Shown here: in pieces, positions 1-12,235 of the stretch
How the letters are laid out: each line of letters opens with the position of its first letter
Numbering within the stretch: position 1 is the stretch's first letter
Assembly: GCA_964016885.1 (NCBI GenBank)
Contig: OZ024740.1
Coordinates: 303,051,545-303,115,544 of the forward strand
Direction: 5' to 3'
Origin: Eledone cirrhosa
Lineage: Eukaryota; Mollusca; Cephalopoda; Octopoda; Eledonidae
Length of the DNA: 64,000 nucleotides
Notes under the pieces: generated by a model
Databases searched by the model: none
The model's input: the letters and a program-made list of their open reading frames with translations, nothing else
What the model was told of the DNA's origin: nothing
Program-made: the position numbers and the translations under genes

Positions 1-618
1 ATATCTTTTATGTTTTGAAGTAAGACTATTATCATAGCTTATGGCTTTCCTGGATTGGAAAGTTGTGGATGAGAGATGTGATTATTGTCTTATGCTTTAT
101 TTCATATTTTAAAAAGTAGAAATACATTGCCAGTAGCTGAGTTTCAGAGAAATAAGTTTTAGTGGTAGTATGCTGCTTAGCAAAAATAGTGTAGAGGTGA
201 TATGAAATTTAAAAAAAAAGAAATATATAGTATGAGACACAGCAAAAAGGATACCTGAAAGTTTATAATGCAATGAAATAAAAACTTCTTTAATTGATGA
301 TTTCCTCATCTATAGAAATATCAAGGCTGTTATGTGTGTTATATACCATCTTGCAACAAAAATATGAGAGATGATTCATTAATACTAGAATGAATATAAC
401 ATAGACACACAATGATATTTATTACATGAAATAAATTTTCTATAGTCAGTAACTATAAATTATCGTTTCTAAGGAAATATTTTGCCTTTTTATTTCTATC
501 TTATATATATATCGATATAATTTTTTAAATCCTTCAAAAATATAAAATCTGTTTATTTGAAATGTTTTTAATTCTAATTTTTATTTCTATTTTATTTTAT
601 TTATTTATTTGTGATTAG

Positions 619-797
619 AAAGCACAACATACCATTTCGGCCCCAATCCTGGCCTTCTTCAGTATACCTATCCATCGAAGAAACGTAAAGACAGAACGGA
701 AGACCTCCTTGCTTTCGGATTAAAGACAAAACAAAAAGATGCCGTTCTTGTTCGAGTTCAAAGTAAAGATTCAGATGACTATTTGGAAGCAGAATTG
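619..797 (+). CDS. NRXN: Neurexin exon, first half of LNS6 (laminin G) domain
   Basis: Internal exon of a neurexin, the presynaptic single-pass adhesion receptor that binds neuroligins, LRRTMs and cerebellins through its last LNS domain. Seen: AT-rich pyrimidine tract and acceptor ...gattag ending at 618; donor GTAAGA starting at 798. The exon begins with two bases finishing a split codon, then 59 open codons. Visible motifs are TTYHFGPNPG near the start, the RTEDLLAFGLKTKQKDAVLVR strand region in the middle, and SKDSDDYLEAEL at the end. This matches the order in fly and vertebrate LNS6 (TTYIF..., DRLA.GF.T, A.LVRV, DYLE). It ends in phase 0, which fits the next exon. The preceding exon lies outside the window. 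Family recognition is by eye; which neurexin paralogue is unknown (many invertebrates have a single Nrx-1). The minus-strand reading across this exon is a shadow. Confidence 0.9.
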
Positions 798-1279
798 GTA
801 AGATCATCATGTAATTCCACTTTCGTTTATACAAAATCTATATATGATAAAATAACTAGTTTACTGCTTAATAACAAATTTCAGTATCCCCAAATATCTT
901 ATCTTCTAGCACTTGTAAATGCATCTAACAAATTCTACCCACATGCACTGGAGAAACCAAGACTTCAGTAGAAAATACTTTTTAGTCAAAGTGGTGTGGT
1001 GTGGAATTCATACCAGAAACAAAAGGATTTTAATAAAATGTTCTTAATAAATGGAATCATTCCAGATCTACTCTGATCAATATATATGTATATATTGAAC
1101 TTAATTAGCAGTAGCACTAACACAGCATGATTTGTAATAGAGTTGTATATGAAAGAGTATGCAGTACACGCATAATACTTCCTCTATTAGAAGTAGACAA
1201 ACTCAACTCCTTTCCTTATTCCCAATATGCCTGGAATTAAAATTATAACAGAATTATTAATATACCTAAGAACTTTAGC

Positions 1280-1860
1280 ACAAATCCATTTTGACTTGCA
1301 ATATACAGAGGTGGAGTCATTTGTCTACCTGAGAAATGTGGTTGACCGATGTGGGGAACCAACCAAGACGGCACAGCCAGGATTGGCAAGGCAAGAGCAG
1401 CTTTCATCATGCTAAAGAATGTCTGGGCATCAAAAGAGATCTGCCAAAGAACTAAACTTTGTATCTTCAACTCCAGCATGAAGGCAATACTGGTGTAAGG
1501 ATGTGAAACTTGGAGGAAAACAAAGAAGATCCAGACATTCTTCAACACCTGTTTGAAGTGCATCTACAACATCAAATGGCCAAAGGTATGAAACGAAGAT
1601 CTGTGGTAGCGGGTGGGGCATGAGAAGTGGAGCTGGATTGGACATACCCTCAGGAAACCAGCATCCAATACCACACACCAAGCCCTGACCTGGAACCTGT
1701 AGAGGAAGAGAAGCTCCACGTCAGCTGGAGGCATGACACTGAAGCTGAATTAAGAAAACTAGAAACCAACTGGAGTGGAGTGGTAAGAGCAATCCAAGAT
1801 CGTGTACGATGGAGGAGGGTCATCAATGGCCAATCCACAGAGAGTGCCGGGGCTGAATGA
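1280..1860 (+). pseudogene. RTE-like LINE reverse transcriptase, C-terminal relic
   Basis: Non-LTR retrotransposon fragment. Reading frames together give the well-known C-terminal part of animal RTE-type reverse transcriptases: EVESFVYLRNVVDRCG, then GTNQDGTARIGKARAAF, LKNVWASKEI, RTKLCIFNS, a GCETW-like box, NTCLKCIYNIKWP and WSWIGHTLRKPASNTT, ending RVRWRRVINGQ. A one-base loss near 1356 breaks the frame between the first two blocks, and further in-frame stops follow. The catalytic palm (YADD region) is absent, so the copy is 5'-truncated and dead. It lies in sense orientation inside a neurexin intron. Confidence 0.85.
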
Positions 1861-1934
1861 ATGATAATTGCATTTAATAAATTGAGTTAAAAGTCCCCTA
1901 TAATAAACATTTTTACTCTTTGATTTTCCTTAGA

Positions 1935-2150
1935 CTAAGAGGGCCCTCAGTTGTGTCAACGGTATGACAACTTCTCCTGAAATATGAGACTTTACATATG
2001 TGAGACACAGGTCCCTGGCTTGCCTGGGAGCTCAGTGACTTCACTTCAGTACTGACTTGGTCTATATGAACCTGTCCAACCCTTGCTTCAAGGGAAAGTG
2101 GATGTTAAAAAGACAATGATTATGATTATTATTACTACTTACAAGACATT
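1935..2150 (+). mobile_element. LINE/SINE 3' tail repeat (GAT-tail family)
   Basis: Contains CCCTCAGTTGTGTCAACGG, CTTGCCTGGGAGCTCAGTGA and GTCTATATGAACCTGTCCAA, followed by a short GAT/ATT tract. The same text, with changes, recurs at 54990-55205 (+) and 27875-28030 (-). It lies just downstream of the RTE relic and may be its 3' untranslated end or a separate SINE sharing that tail. Confidence 0.7.
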
Positions 2151-2203
2151 AATTTATTTCAATGATTATTCAGTTTATCTCATATATAATTTACTTATTT
2201 CAG

Positions 2204-2375
2204 GTGGATGGAAACATATTTGTTGTATATAACATGGGCACGGCAGACCACCCAGTTGGTGAAGTCTACCATAAGGTAAATGATGGGGAATACCATGTAG
2301 TCCGTTTTACACGAAATGGTGCAAATTCAACCATCCAGGTAGACAACTATAAACCGCAGCCAAAACATCCAGACG
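2204..2375 (+). CDS. NRXN: Neurexin exon, second part of LNS6, ending at SS4 position
   Basis: Second neurexin exon. Acceptor TTATTTCAG ends at 2203; donor GTAAGT starts at 2376. It holds 57 codons plus one base, so it begins in phase 0 (matching the previous exon) and ends in phase 1 with the G of a probable glycine codon. Seen: [32 protein letters not shown] and NGANSTIQVDNY, ending KHPD. These match fly Nrx-1 (EGNIF.VYN.GT, KVND..YHVVRF.R) and the vertebrate [23 protein letters not shown] block. In vertebrates the 30-residue SS4 insert enters immediately after the corresponding glycine, so this donor is the likely SS4 junction. The C-terminal LNS6 strands, stalk, membrane segment and PDZ-binding tail are not in the window. 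Confidence 0.93.
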
Positions 2376-2509
2376 GTAAGTGACACAATTCTTTTCTAAT
2401 ATATATGTTTGTCTTGCTCTCAATATATAGTAAATGAATATTCCATTTTTTCCCCATATAAGTAAGTCTATATGTATACATATAGATATATGTGAAAAAA
2501 ACCTGTCAA

Positions 2510-2665
2510 TATGTATGCATATATATATATATGTGTGTATATATGTAATATATACGTAATATATACATCATATATATGTGTATATATATATAGATATATA
2601 TATATGTTATATAATATAACATATATGTATGTATATATATATATGCATATATATATATGGTATAT

Positions 2666-2750
<85 letters not shown>

Positions 2751-2835
2751 GCATATATATACATATATATGTATGTACATATATATACATATATGTAATA
2801 TATATGTATATGTGTGTGTGTAATATATATATATT
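2510..2835. repeat. TA-rich microsatellite
   Basis: Imperfect (TA)n with interspersed TG, GTA and CATA units, including an uninterrupted TA core around 2668-2731. It starts ~135 bp after the neurexin exon donor. Long Tyr/Ile 'ORFs' on both strands here are repeat artefacts. Confidence 0.95.
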
Positions 2836-4005
2836 GAACAACTATTTTAAAATATTTAAAAGAACGTTCAACTATTGCCTGTTTAATCAAATTCCTGATA
2901 GCATCATTCATTAAACCATCAATAGTCAATTTTTTGTAGCAAAATATTAAATACACATACATATATATACATTCACTCACATAAAATCCATATACTTCCA
3001 AGCATATATGTTTGTAATCTAAAAGACATTATATATACATATATACATATATACATACATATTATATCTAATTTTTTTTTAGAATTTAAATTAAGATCTG
3101 CAATTTTTATTATTCAATTAAACATATTAATTTGCTTTATTAAATTCCTCTACTTGTTTCCACTTCTAATTCTTAAAATCATTTGTGAAAAGAAGAAATT
3201 GAAAATAATAATCAGGTTAATCTTATATAACTTAAAATATATTTTCAGTGTAACAAAATAAAAATTTAAAAGATAGATTTAATAGTGTATTGTTTGATTT
3301 GAAAACCTCTATAGAATTGAAATACCATGTATTATGACACATCTTTGTTTTATAGGCTGCTGGTTTAAATTGTTTAATATTTAGTTGTGTGTATTCTGAC
3401 ATTTTGCTGATCACACATATCTGATGAGAAATGAAAAATAGAATATTTATATTATATCTTGTTGTTGGTTTTTAGGAACAATTGTTAGTTTCTTAATTAT
3501 TTCTGTAAAATTAATTGATATTTAATTTCATAAAATTCGCATAATAACATACTAGAAAATGGATAAATAACTAAATCAGAATATATTTATAAAGACAGAT
3601 CTAAAGATTCCCATTTACTTGAGTATGTTAGGTTTATTTTATAATGAATAGCATTCCAAAATATATCTGGTTTCATAATTCTAGATTCTGTTACCCAAAG
3701 AACTCAAAATGTTCTATCATGCAAATTTGTTGGTTTAACAAACTCACAAACGTTATGGATTTGGTTTTAAACAATTTCAAAATTATAAATACTTTCTCAG
3801 AAAAATAGTATACTACAGATTATATCTATGGTGTAGTTTCTTTTCTTTCTTTTTTTCTAGAAATCCTTATTCTAATTTCATAAATTCTTTTCAAAAGAAA
3901 CTATAGTTGTAAATTAGATATTTTACTTTTAGTAAATCAATTCACATTATATAAATAATATTACAAATATTGATGGAAATATAAAAGACAATGAAAAACT
4001 AAGAA
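2836..4005. other. AT-rich intron, no feature seen
   Basis: Low-GC sequence with short A and T runs. No exon with credible splice sites, no recognisable mobile element and no RNA gene was seen. The short ORFs are stop-poor AT artefacts. Confidence 0.6.
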
Positions 4006-4098
4006 AAAAGAATAAAACAAAAACCAAGCAATGAATAGAGTGGGGAAGGGGTAAAAAAGGGCAGATCTGACTGTATAGGAAAGTAGGAGAAAGAGGCT
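4006..4098 (+). repeat. Dispersed repeat, copy 1 (AAGCAATG...GCAGATCTG)
   Basis: An A-rich lead with AAGCAATG, then GGGGAAGGGGTAAAA and GGGCAGATCTGACTGTATAG. Related sequence lies at 51112-51200 (GGAAAGGGGGTAAAG, GGCAGATCTGGCTGTATAG) and, partly, at 60395-60445. The family is not identified. Confidence 0.6.
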
Positions 4099-4910
4099 AT
4101 AATTTGTAAATTGAACATGATATTAAAAAGCATTAACAGCAGTTTATATTTTGGCTATGTAGTATATGATTGGAAAGTAGTGTTTTACTATTTTTATAAA
4201 TGTTAACAAACTATATTTCACTGCTGCCTCTATTAGAATTTAGAAGAAATTTCTTCTAGTTGGTTCCCTGACCAATTTGAAAAGGCAGAATTATTAGTGC
4301 ATTAGATTATTTGTTCTGGTACACGTGCTCTGGATTTTGCCTTAAATAAAGTACCAGGCCAGTGGTTGTGGATGAGGGAATAATCAAATGGCTAGATTTG
4401 ATGCTTTGCGATATCTGATCTCACTCTGTGCATTCTGAGTTCTGTCAGGTTTGCAACTAACAGATAGTATCAGCAATGTAAACACAAATGGAAACATTGT
4501 TTCCTTGGTCCAATCTGACGATCAGCTCCATTCCTTTCCATTCTTTCCTTAATTGGAAATAAATCTAAATATTAATTGTATCTGCATATGTCAACTATAT
4601 ACATACGTTTGTCTGTATGCATATGTATACACACACACATATATATATGGCAATACAACACCCAAGGTAAAGGACTGTGAAAACCTCAGCTCTTTTACTG
4701 TTATCACTATAATTAACTCTACTTTATGTATTGAGTAATTTTGTTTTGTCCTTGTATGGAACGGAATATGAATATTTCGGTTTTGATGATGAGTGTTCTA
4801 GTTTGTCAATCAGAACTGCCTGCTCATGAAATTAACGTGCCTGTACCTGAGCATTCCAGAAACATGTATGGTTTTCACCTATTTATCAGGGAGATTTCAT
4901 GTGACATAAT

Positions 4911-4976
4911 GTGTGACATAACAGTTTCCATTGTGTGACATAACAGTTTCCATTGTGTGACATAACAGTTTCCATT
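4911..4976 (+). repeat. 22-bp tandem repeat, three copies
   Basis: Three consecutive units of GTGTGACATAACAGTTTCCA plus TT, starting at 4911, 4933 and 4955, with essentially no divergence. This implies a recent duplication. Confidence 0.95.
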
Positions 4977-4984
4977 TACCCAAT

Positions 4985-5105
4985 TTCACTCACAAGATAT
5001 AGGTCTAGCCTACAGCAAATTACACTTGCCCAACATATCATGCAGTGGGATCAAACCTAGGACTTAATGGTTGTGAAGCAAACTTCTTAAAATACGGCAG
5101 CCACT
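4985..5105 (-). mobile_element. tRNA-derived SINE, degraded, antisense
   Basis: On the minus strand it reads GTGGCTGCCGTATTTTAAG, then GTTTGCTTCACAACCATTAA and TAGGTTTGATCCCACTGCA. This is the layout of the cephalopod tRNA-related SINE head: an A-box-like start and a B box resembling GGTTCAGTCCCACTGC. The ...GGGCAAGTGT... body follows in weakened form. The copy is old and diverged. The neighbouring TA tract begins ~40 bp beyond the head. Confidence 0.7.
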
Positions 5106-5144
5106 TGTTTGTATAAACAGAGATAAACACACACACATACACAC

Positions 5145-5274
5145 ACATATATATATATATATATATGGAGGGGAGGGATCTGTCTGTATATATATTTATA
5201 TATATATATGAATATGCATATATATATAATGTATATATATATATGTATATATATTTATTTATAAATATATATAT

Positions 5275-5311
<37 letters not shown>
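5145..5311. repeat. TA microsatellite
   Basis: Imperfect (TA)n with a GGAGGGGAGGGATCTGTCTG interruption near 5167 and TTTA units later. The Tyr/Ile ORF on the minus strand is an artefact. Confidence 0.95.
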
Positions 5312-5313
<2 letters not shown>

Positions 5314-5319
5314 AAAATA

Positions 5320-8300
5320 GGCAAGCAAGGTATATTAAATGTTTTGTGTTTTTACAAAAACGGAATTAGAAAATGATATATCTTAAAAGTTTGAGAGGGG
5401 TACAGTAAAATTTGATTGTATTTTACTAAAGTAGAAAATAAAAGAAAACAAAATAACTGGGATGAAAACAACATTTGTAACTCAGTGTCATTAATAAAAG
5501 ATGTTATTCATAATAACATTTCTTTTAATATTAAAAAGCACTTAAATATGCTGTTCTCTTCCTATGAGCACAAAAATATGAACAACCAATCAATTAGGTT
5601 TTAAATAAATTGATGCCCAAGTATACATAATATATTTAAGTAATATTTTTTTCTTCCATGAATTTAACAACTAAGACAAAAACGTTTAAAACATCAAATT
5701 TGGAGTTTCTGGTATGTTTCTTTGGGTTTTCTAGTTATTTTTAGTCAATACAATTTTTGTTCCAAAGATTATTGTTGTCAGTGGTATTGCGCCGGTAGTC
5801 ATTTTTAATAAAAGGTAATAGAGTCCATTGAAATGTTTCTACAAGGCTACGTCTATAATTTTACTTCGTTTTTTTTTTGGGGGGGGGGGGGGGGGCGGAG
5901 GTTGATAGAATTAAATTATTGGATCAGTTAAGGAGATTAATTTGTTTTATAGATATATCAATTTTTTTATATTCTGAGAAAATTTCTAATGGTAAATTCT
6001 CTCAACAGATATTTTTCCGATTGCTCCCATTAATGCTTTTATAGCCAACATTTATTACATTTAATAAAATTAACAACTAAATATGAATTATTTAATTTCC
6101 TCATAATTTCTATCTTTAACATTGTCATTGTTTTCTTCTGAGAAAATCATAGTTTGATGTTTAGAAAATAATATAGTGCATTAACTTAATAGAAACTTCA
6201 ATTTTGATATTTCAATAATTGTCAATAAAATTTGGCAGGAATTAAATTAATTTCATTATATTTTAAGTTCTTAAGATATATAAAAGTATCTCTACTGTCT
6301 TTGTATTTCAATTTATTTCTTATCTGGATGTTAGCAACACAGACTTCCAGTTATTCTAGCTCAATGCCTGTCTTCCTTATTTGTCTGAATTCAGTATACT
6401 CTCTCTGCTATTCTCTAAACTACTTCAAACTCCAGTAGTTGGATGACTATCCCCCATTTTGAATTGTGGGCCTTTGTCTCTTAATTTAAATTTCTCTAAA
6501 ATAATAAGCTTTAGTAACTTCAATTCACACAATGTCTTTTAGTTCTGAAACTCCTCCCAAATTGATTGTTTCCCTGATCTGCCATCATCAATTCGTATCT
6601 CTGCACATCCATATCTCTAAACTGACTCTTCAAATAATCTTGTCTTCTATCTTACCTTTAAACATAGCCGTAGCCATCTCTGCTTCTACAGGACTATCTT
6701 ATTATGTCCACATGAAGTCAATCTAGTTCAAACCGTCCTTCTGTATAAAAACCCTGCTCCCAAACTATTTGGTTTTTCAAGTAACACCTGTTCTACACTG
6801 TTTCAGCATTAGCTCTATGCTGACTTCTTTTGTGAGCAATGTACATCACCTTTAACCTATGTGAGACTGAGATTGAGAACTTCAGCAAAATCGTTGCTAT
6901 TCTCCTTGACTTGAGCAAATATTTTAACTGTTTGACATGAGAACCTCAAAACAGAGCTGCTTGTCTATTGTCTTTATTCATTTCTCACCACTTAGATCAG
7001 AGGTTTCCTGTTAGACAATTCAATGTCAACATATATTTACAATGATCTCTCCAACCCATATTTTCTCAACACTGGTTTACATTAGAGTACATTTATGCCT
7101 TATAACTTCTTCATTCTATTCTGCTTCAGGTTCTTCTTGTTGAATACAAAGTTGAAGTAGATTCTAGTCTTTCAATCTCTTATGATTATTTACAGTAACC
7201 TCATGTAAAGAAAATTGACATACTGAATCCAAGACTAAGCTTTCACTTTAGGGCCAAGAGTACTTTATCACTAATTAATAGCTCAAATATATTCCACATT
7301 GGTGTACTGCTCATGTACCTTAGACAGTGCTGTTGCTCCATACAATGCATTCTAGACTGCATTCCCAAAATGGCCATCTGACTAATTGGCAAGGATTCAC
7401 TCAAAAACCTAAAGTTGCATTATTTCCTCACTCTCTGCCTCATATATGACTATTACAATGACTTTTATTTTTCTAAGATAGTGAGCTACATACCACCTCC
7501 TGTCGTCTTCCTTACTGTGTCTTACACAGTAAATTCCATACTAAACATTTCAACCCACTAACATCCTCTTTGTGCCCAAGTTCTTCCTATATACATCAAC
7601 CTGCAGAAGTTCTGGTTGATCATTATTTACATAATCTTAACCAGTTTTGGATCATTTGCATTAATCATGAATGTTTTCTCTCCTTCTTCAACCAAATAAT
7701 AATAAAGCAAATAGTTTTGGTTTATTCATTTTAAGAATTATTAATAAAAGAAATCATTTCTCTTTGTTATATATTTATAAATATCAAACAAGTATTATAA
7801 ATACTTTAAACACTAAGTATTCGTTCTCATTCAACTAGTGCTGATTAAAACCAATGTAGAATTTTAAATGCAATTTTATTTAAAGTTGATATTGTTTTTG
7901 TTGTTTCTTACCCACACTTTCCCATTAGTTAGTTATTTCTGAGGTATTAATTCAGGGTTAGGTATTGATTAATGACATTCAATTCTTATTACTATAATAT
8001 ATTAGATATATCAAAATAATAATTATGTTTGCGAAACATCTTGATAACAATTATTTATGAAAATATACAATTAGATTATTATACTTCTGAAAATACAATT
8101 GCCATTTTAAATGCAATTTTGATAAATTTAGAATTATTACTTAAACATGACTTTTCTTTTAAAGGTAAACATTGTTTCAAAAAAAGTTTTTGAAACACAA
8201 AAATGTTAAATTTGCTACATTAGTCTATTACAATAGCTTACAGATTCAATAATAGCTTTACTGAAAATATCTAGAAAGTTCTTTTGTCTAATAAGATGCT

Positions 8301-9050
8301 ATCATAAATTTATCTATTTAGAAAATTCTTTAAATTATAAAAACATTAGCAATTTTATGAGGCTTTTTTCAATAGAAAACATTCAATATTTTTTAATATT
8401 CTAACTCCTTCTAAACTCTTATCTTCTGATTTATGTACTGTTGAAATATTGCTGAATTTTTAAACCTAAAATGTAACTGTTTCTTTATTTCACAAAATAA
8501 TGTTAATCAATGTACTAATTAACGTTTGTAACAATGAACATTTTGTATAATTTGTTATTATTTAAACCTTTATCTCACATAATTCTATCCTAAAATCTTA
8601 ATACTGATGTACTTTTGGAAAATTAATTCATTCTTACAATCTTGAAAATGATTAGATTTTGTATATAAAATGCCAGTTTTAATAATGTAGCATATCTAAT
8701 TTAGAATAATATTTTTTTAAAATGCTAATATTCCTGAATGAATTTTACTGTTGAGCTTGACCATAAATCTAGTCTTAAGATGATGTGAAACTGAATTTAA
8801 TCATATATTGTCAGTTCTGTTCAGATAGTAGCACACCAGGATAGAATTATATTAAATTGATTTTTCTTCCCATTATTATTACCCAATGCAATGTGCTTAC
8901 AATCTATGTAAAATGTTTGATGCACATATCCATTATTGTAACAGTCAATAATAATTACAACATACAGAATAATGAGTCAAATATGTAAAAATGAAATCAG
9001 AAACTATATAGATATTTTCCTTTCATGTGTGCTAATTTTATTTGAATATA
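5320..9050. other. AT-rich intron; no gene seen
   Basis: No exon, LINE or SINE recognised across 3.7 kb. A T8/G16 homopolymer pair lies at about 5871-5896. A slightly less AT-rich part (6430-7700) has no credible coding frame. A small perfect 10-bp-arm hairpin (GTTTCAAAAA/TTTTTGAAAC) sits near 8175. Confidence 0.55.
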
Positions 9051-9055
9051 TTTAA

Positions 9056-9147
<92 letters not shown>

Positions 9148-9175
9148 TTATTTATTTCTATATATACATATATAT
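9051..9175. repeat. TA microsatellite
   Basis: Long (TA)n core from about 9056 to 9142 ending in TTTATTTATTTA and TACATA units. Confidence 0.95.
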
Positions 9176-10310
9176 GTATTGATTTGTTTGTGTTTTATTG
9201 ATTATTTTTACTGTTTTTGTGAATAAAATTTTATATTTGAAAAAAAAAAAGAAAAAAGTTAAATGAAAAGCAAATTGAAATAAACAAATGCATTTTCCTA
9301 AAATTTAAAAATTTTTGTATTCTTAGTGATGTGTTTTATGTATTTTTTAACTTTGATTGGTTGATATATATTTTTATTCAAGAAATGCAAAATTAAAACA
9401 AAACAAGAGTATAGTAGTTAATTATAAAATTTGTTAATTACATTCCTCAAACTATTATTTTGAGTTCTTATTAATAATAACTTTGCATGTCATATTTAAT
9501 AGTGATTAAACTTCTAATAAGTAATTAGCCATGTTTTATATCACCATCAGCATCATTAGTATAAAATATATTTCACAATATCATGGGAAATAGAAAATCA
9601 CTTTTTTCTAGTAACAACAATATTAGGACAGATTGACATTTCAATATGAGTAGTAGAAGATATTAGTTATACCATTAGCACCAAACTGATGAAATCAGAA
9701 CACTTATAGCTACTATTGATAGAAGCTACTGTATTTGCACTAGTATTAAATAAAGTCAAATGTTGACTTTTAAACCATATGTATATCTAAGTATCTTAAA
9801 AAAACAAAGCAACAGCTATCTTGTTTGGCTATAAAATATGAAGCTTGCAATTTAAGTGTCTAACACAAATTAAATGTAGGGGATATTAACATATTTGACT
9901 TTAGAGTTAGCACACTGAGACAAGTTTTTCTTGATACACATTCAAACCATATTTCATTGAGTGAGTAATTGTGAGCAAACGAATTTATGGTGAATATTTC
10001 CTATATCCTCGTCAATATATACATAATATTTAATATATCACACATTATTTATTTTATGTGATATTTTAATATAATGCTTATTCAGATAAAGCATTTGAAT
10101 ATTTTCCTTCATTATACACAAAGGCACAATATATGAGTATATAACAATATATATGAAAATGTAGATTTTTTTCTAATAGCTACATATAAGTAAAGACATA
10201 TCCACTAACATTTGAAGCATAAACATTTTTTCAATATTCCAAAAATGTACACTTAGATATACATAAGTTTCAGCATTCTGATTTCTGTATGCATAATTTA
10301 TAGAATATAT
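9176..10310. other. AT-rich intron; nothing identified
   Basis: Begins with a poly-A-rich stretch at 9240-9257. Otherwise plain AT-rich sequence with no supported feature. Confidence 0.55.
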
Positions 10311-10322
10311 GTATATACATAT

Positions 10323-10354
<32 letters not shown>

Positions 10355-10365
10355 TTATATGTGTA

Positions 10366-10419
<54 letters not shown>

Positions 10420-10496
10420 CATACATACATACATACATACATACATACATACATACATACATACATACATACATACATACATACATACATACATAA
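10311..10496. repeat. Compound microsatellite (CA, TA, GT, GA, CATA)
   Basis: Ordered blocks: (AC)n near 10324-10340, (TA)n, (TG)n near 10361-10376, (TA)n, (GA)n near 10400-10419, then a long (CATA)n from about 10420 to 10494. Blocks that change purine/pyrimidine phase in order are typical of slippage-prone loci. Confidence 0.95.
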
Positions 10497-10993
10497 CACA
10501 ACTAGTTAGGAAATTACAAGTACAATCCATTAATGGAACAGTAAAAATATGTAAAACATTCCAAATATGTTGCATCTAATAACTGCATATACATATGTAC
10601 AGATACAAAGCATATGCACATGCACACATACAACTCAAAACATCCACATCCACACATACAATAACATCCATATCTACACATGCAGACATGCATACATATC
10701 TACCTAGTTGATGTTGTGTAAATTCCAATGAGAGAGTCTTGTAACTATGTTAGAAACCGACTCTCTCTATTGGTAACAATTTGTGAAATTATAAAACCAG
10801 AAGAACATACATACATAGGTATCTATTCCTATTAGCTTGTGCACTAAGCAGTCAGAGTATATGATGAACCTATATTTGTATATATACAGCTTAGAAGTAA
10901 CTGAAACTGTGTAAATGTGTATATAAATTTACACATTTTTAGTACATCCTCATGTAAACATACCAAATATGTGTATATGACTGATTTTTTTTT

Positions 10994-11170
10994 CAATCGG
11001 TAGAAGATCGGATACCATGGTTTGCAGCATAGAGTTATGCACCTTTACAGTCTGATTTCAAATCCCGGCGAGGTTAACTTTGCCTTTCATCCTTACAGGG
11101 TCAATAAAATAAAGTTACCAGTATTGTACTGGGATAATTGCTGGAATTGTGCCAAAAGTAGAAACAATTA
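10994..11170 (+). mobile_element. tRNA-derived SINE (family A), 5'-truncated
   Basis: Starts inside the head at CAATCGGTAGAAGATCGGA. The B-box-like GATTTCAAATCCCGGCGAGG, the conserved body AACTTTGCCTTTCATCCTTA and AATAAAATAAAG, and the terminal GCCAAAAGTAGAAACAATTA follow. This is the most diverged sense copy in the window. Confidence 0.88.
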
Positions 11171-11252
11171 TCTGTGTTTGTGAGAATACATAGGCACAAT
11201 AACATAAGAAGATCTGAGAGTAAAGTTGTTAGAAGATCGATTCTTACCATCC

Positions 11253-11255
<3 letters not shown>

Positions 11256-11297
<42 letters not shown>
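11256..11297. repeat. TA microsatellite
   Basis: Nearly pure (TA)n between CATATACATA and CACACACTCACA units. Confidence 0.9.
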
Positions 11298-11302
<5 letters not shown>

Positions 11303-11394
11303 TCACATAAATATATGCATATTCATATATATATAAATACACATACAGGGCGCAACCAAAATATTTCCTAGATTTTAGAGGTTAACAAAAAAGG

Positions 11395-12225
11395 CATGGC
11401 AAATGCTATTGAAGAGTTTTTACACAATCTAAATGTATATAGAATGGAGCTTAATTTCAGTTGATTTTCATTATATCACCTAGATGGTGGCCTTCATTCT
11501 CAATAGACGTGTGTAGTCAATTTCTAAAGTTTTGCATCATTGAACAGGTCATATTTGCTGTCATCACTGCAATTTCTTAGTATAAAGTAGCCTTCAATTC
11601 ATTAATGATTCTTTTTGAATGTTTGTAGACCTTAGGATTCAGATGACCTCAAATAAATAATTACAAGGGGCTAAATCAGAGGAACCAGCAAACCTGATAA
11701 TGGACTTAAAACTTCTATTGATGTTCTCACAGTGTGAGTCAGAGACCCATCCTGTTAAAAGCACATATCTAAATTTCTGAATTCAATGAGTTTTGGTTCC
11801 AAGAAATTTCATAGCAACTGCATATACCAATGATAAGTTACTGTAACAGTTTTACCCTCCTCCTCAAAACACCAAAGTCCTTGATAAAGATGGTGAGGAT
11901 TGTTTTCCACCCAGTTACAAAAATTCTGCTTGTCAATGTAGCTTGACAAATGGAAGTGAGCTTTGGCACTTATAAGCAAAATATCATTTACTGGAACATT
12001 TTAAAGGATACCACCCCAACATGCCATTCAATTCTCACAGTCATGTTTATTAAGTCTCTGAACAACCTTCATTTTATATGGATAGAACTTAAGATTGGCA
12101 TGTAAAATTCTCCTGACATTTCAATGGAACAACCCCAAAACAGAACCATGTTTTCAGGCAGAATGTTTGGGAGATTTTATACATGACTATTTCACAGTGT
12201 TGACATTTTTTGATGTCTAAGTATC
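11395..12225 (-). pseudogene. Mariner/IS630-like transposase relic
   Basis: Read on the minus strand, conceptual frames give pieces of a mariner-type (DDE, IS630/Tc1 superfamily) transposase. Seen in order: PYK-like segment with VQRL-like remnant, then AHFHLSSYIDKQNFCNW, ENNPHHLYQ, a destroyed QDGA..HTA block, a destroyed SPDLSPLDYFLWG block (FSPL, LFI), KVYKHSKRIINELKA, EIAVMTANM and RNFR, ending ENEGHHLGDI. Multiple stops and frameshifts, and loss of the aspartates in the second and third catalytic blocks, show it is dead. No clear terminal inverted repeats were found; CAGGGCGCAACCAAAATATT at 11346 may mark the 3' end. Confidence 0.8.
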
Positions 12226-12235
12226 CTGTACTCTT

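Larger units (their letters stand above)
798..2203 (+). other. Neurexin intron between the two LNS6 exons
   Basis: Intron of 1,406 bp with donor GTAAGA and acceptor TTATTTCAG, joining exons in phase 0/0 without a stop. It carries a decayed LINE reverse-transcriptase end (1280-1860) and a tail repeat (1935-2150), described separately. The stretch 800-1270 is AT-rich and shows nothing else I can name. Confidence 0.85.

Noticed and set aside
601..834. 77-codon minus-strand frame
   Set aside because: Antisense shadow of the neurexin exon at 619-797.
2468..3001. 177-codon Tyr/Ile frame and similar frames at 33140-33960, 10173-10579, 16509-16763 and 47401-47667
   Set aside because: Translations of TA/CATA/TG microsatellites; the unit contains no stop in some frames, so length is not evidence of coding.
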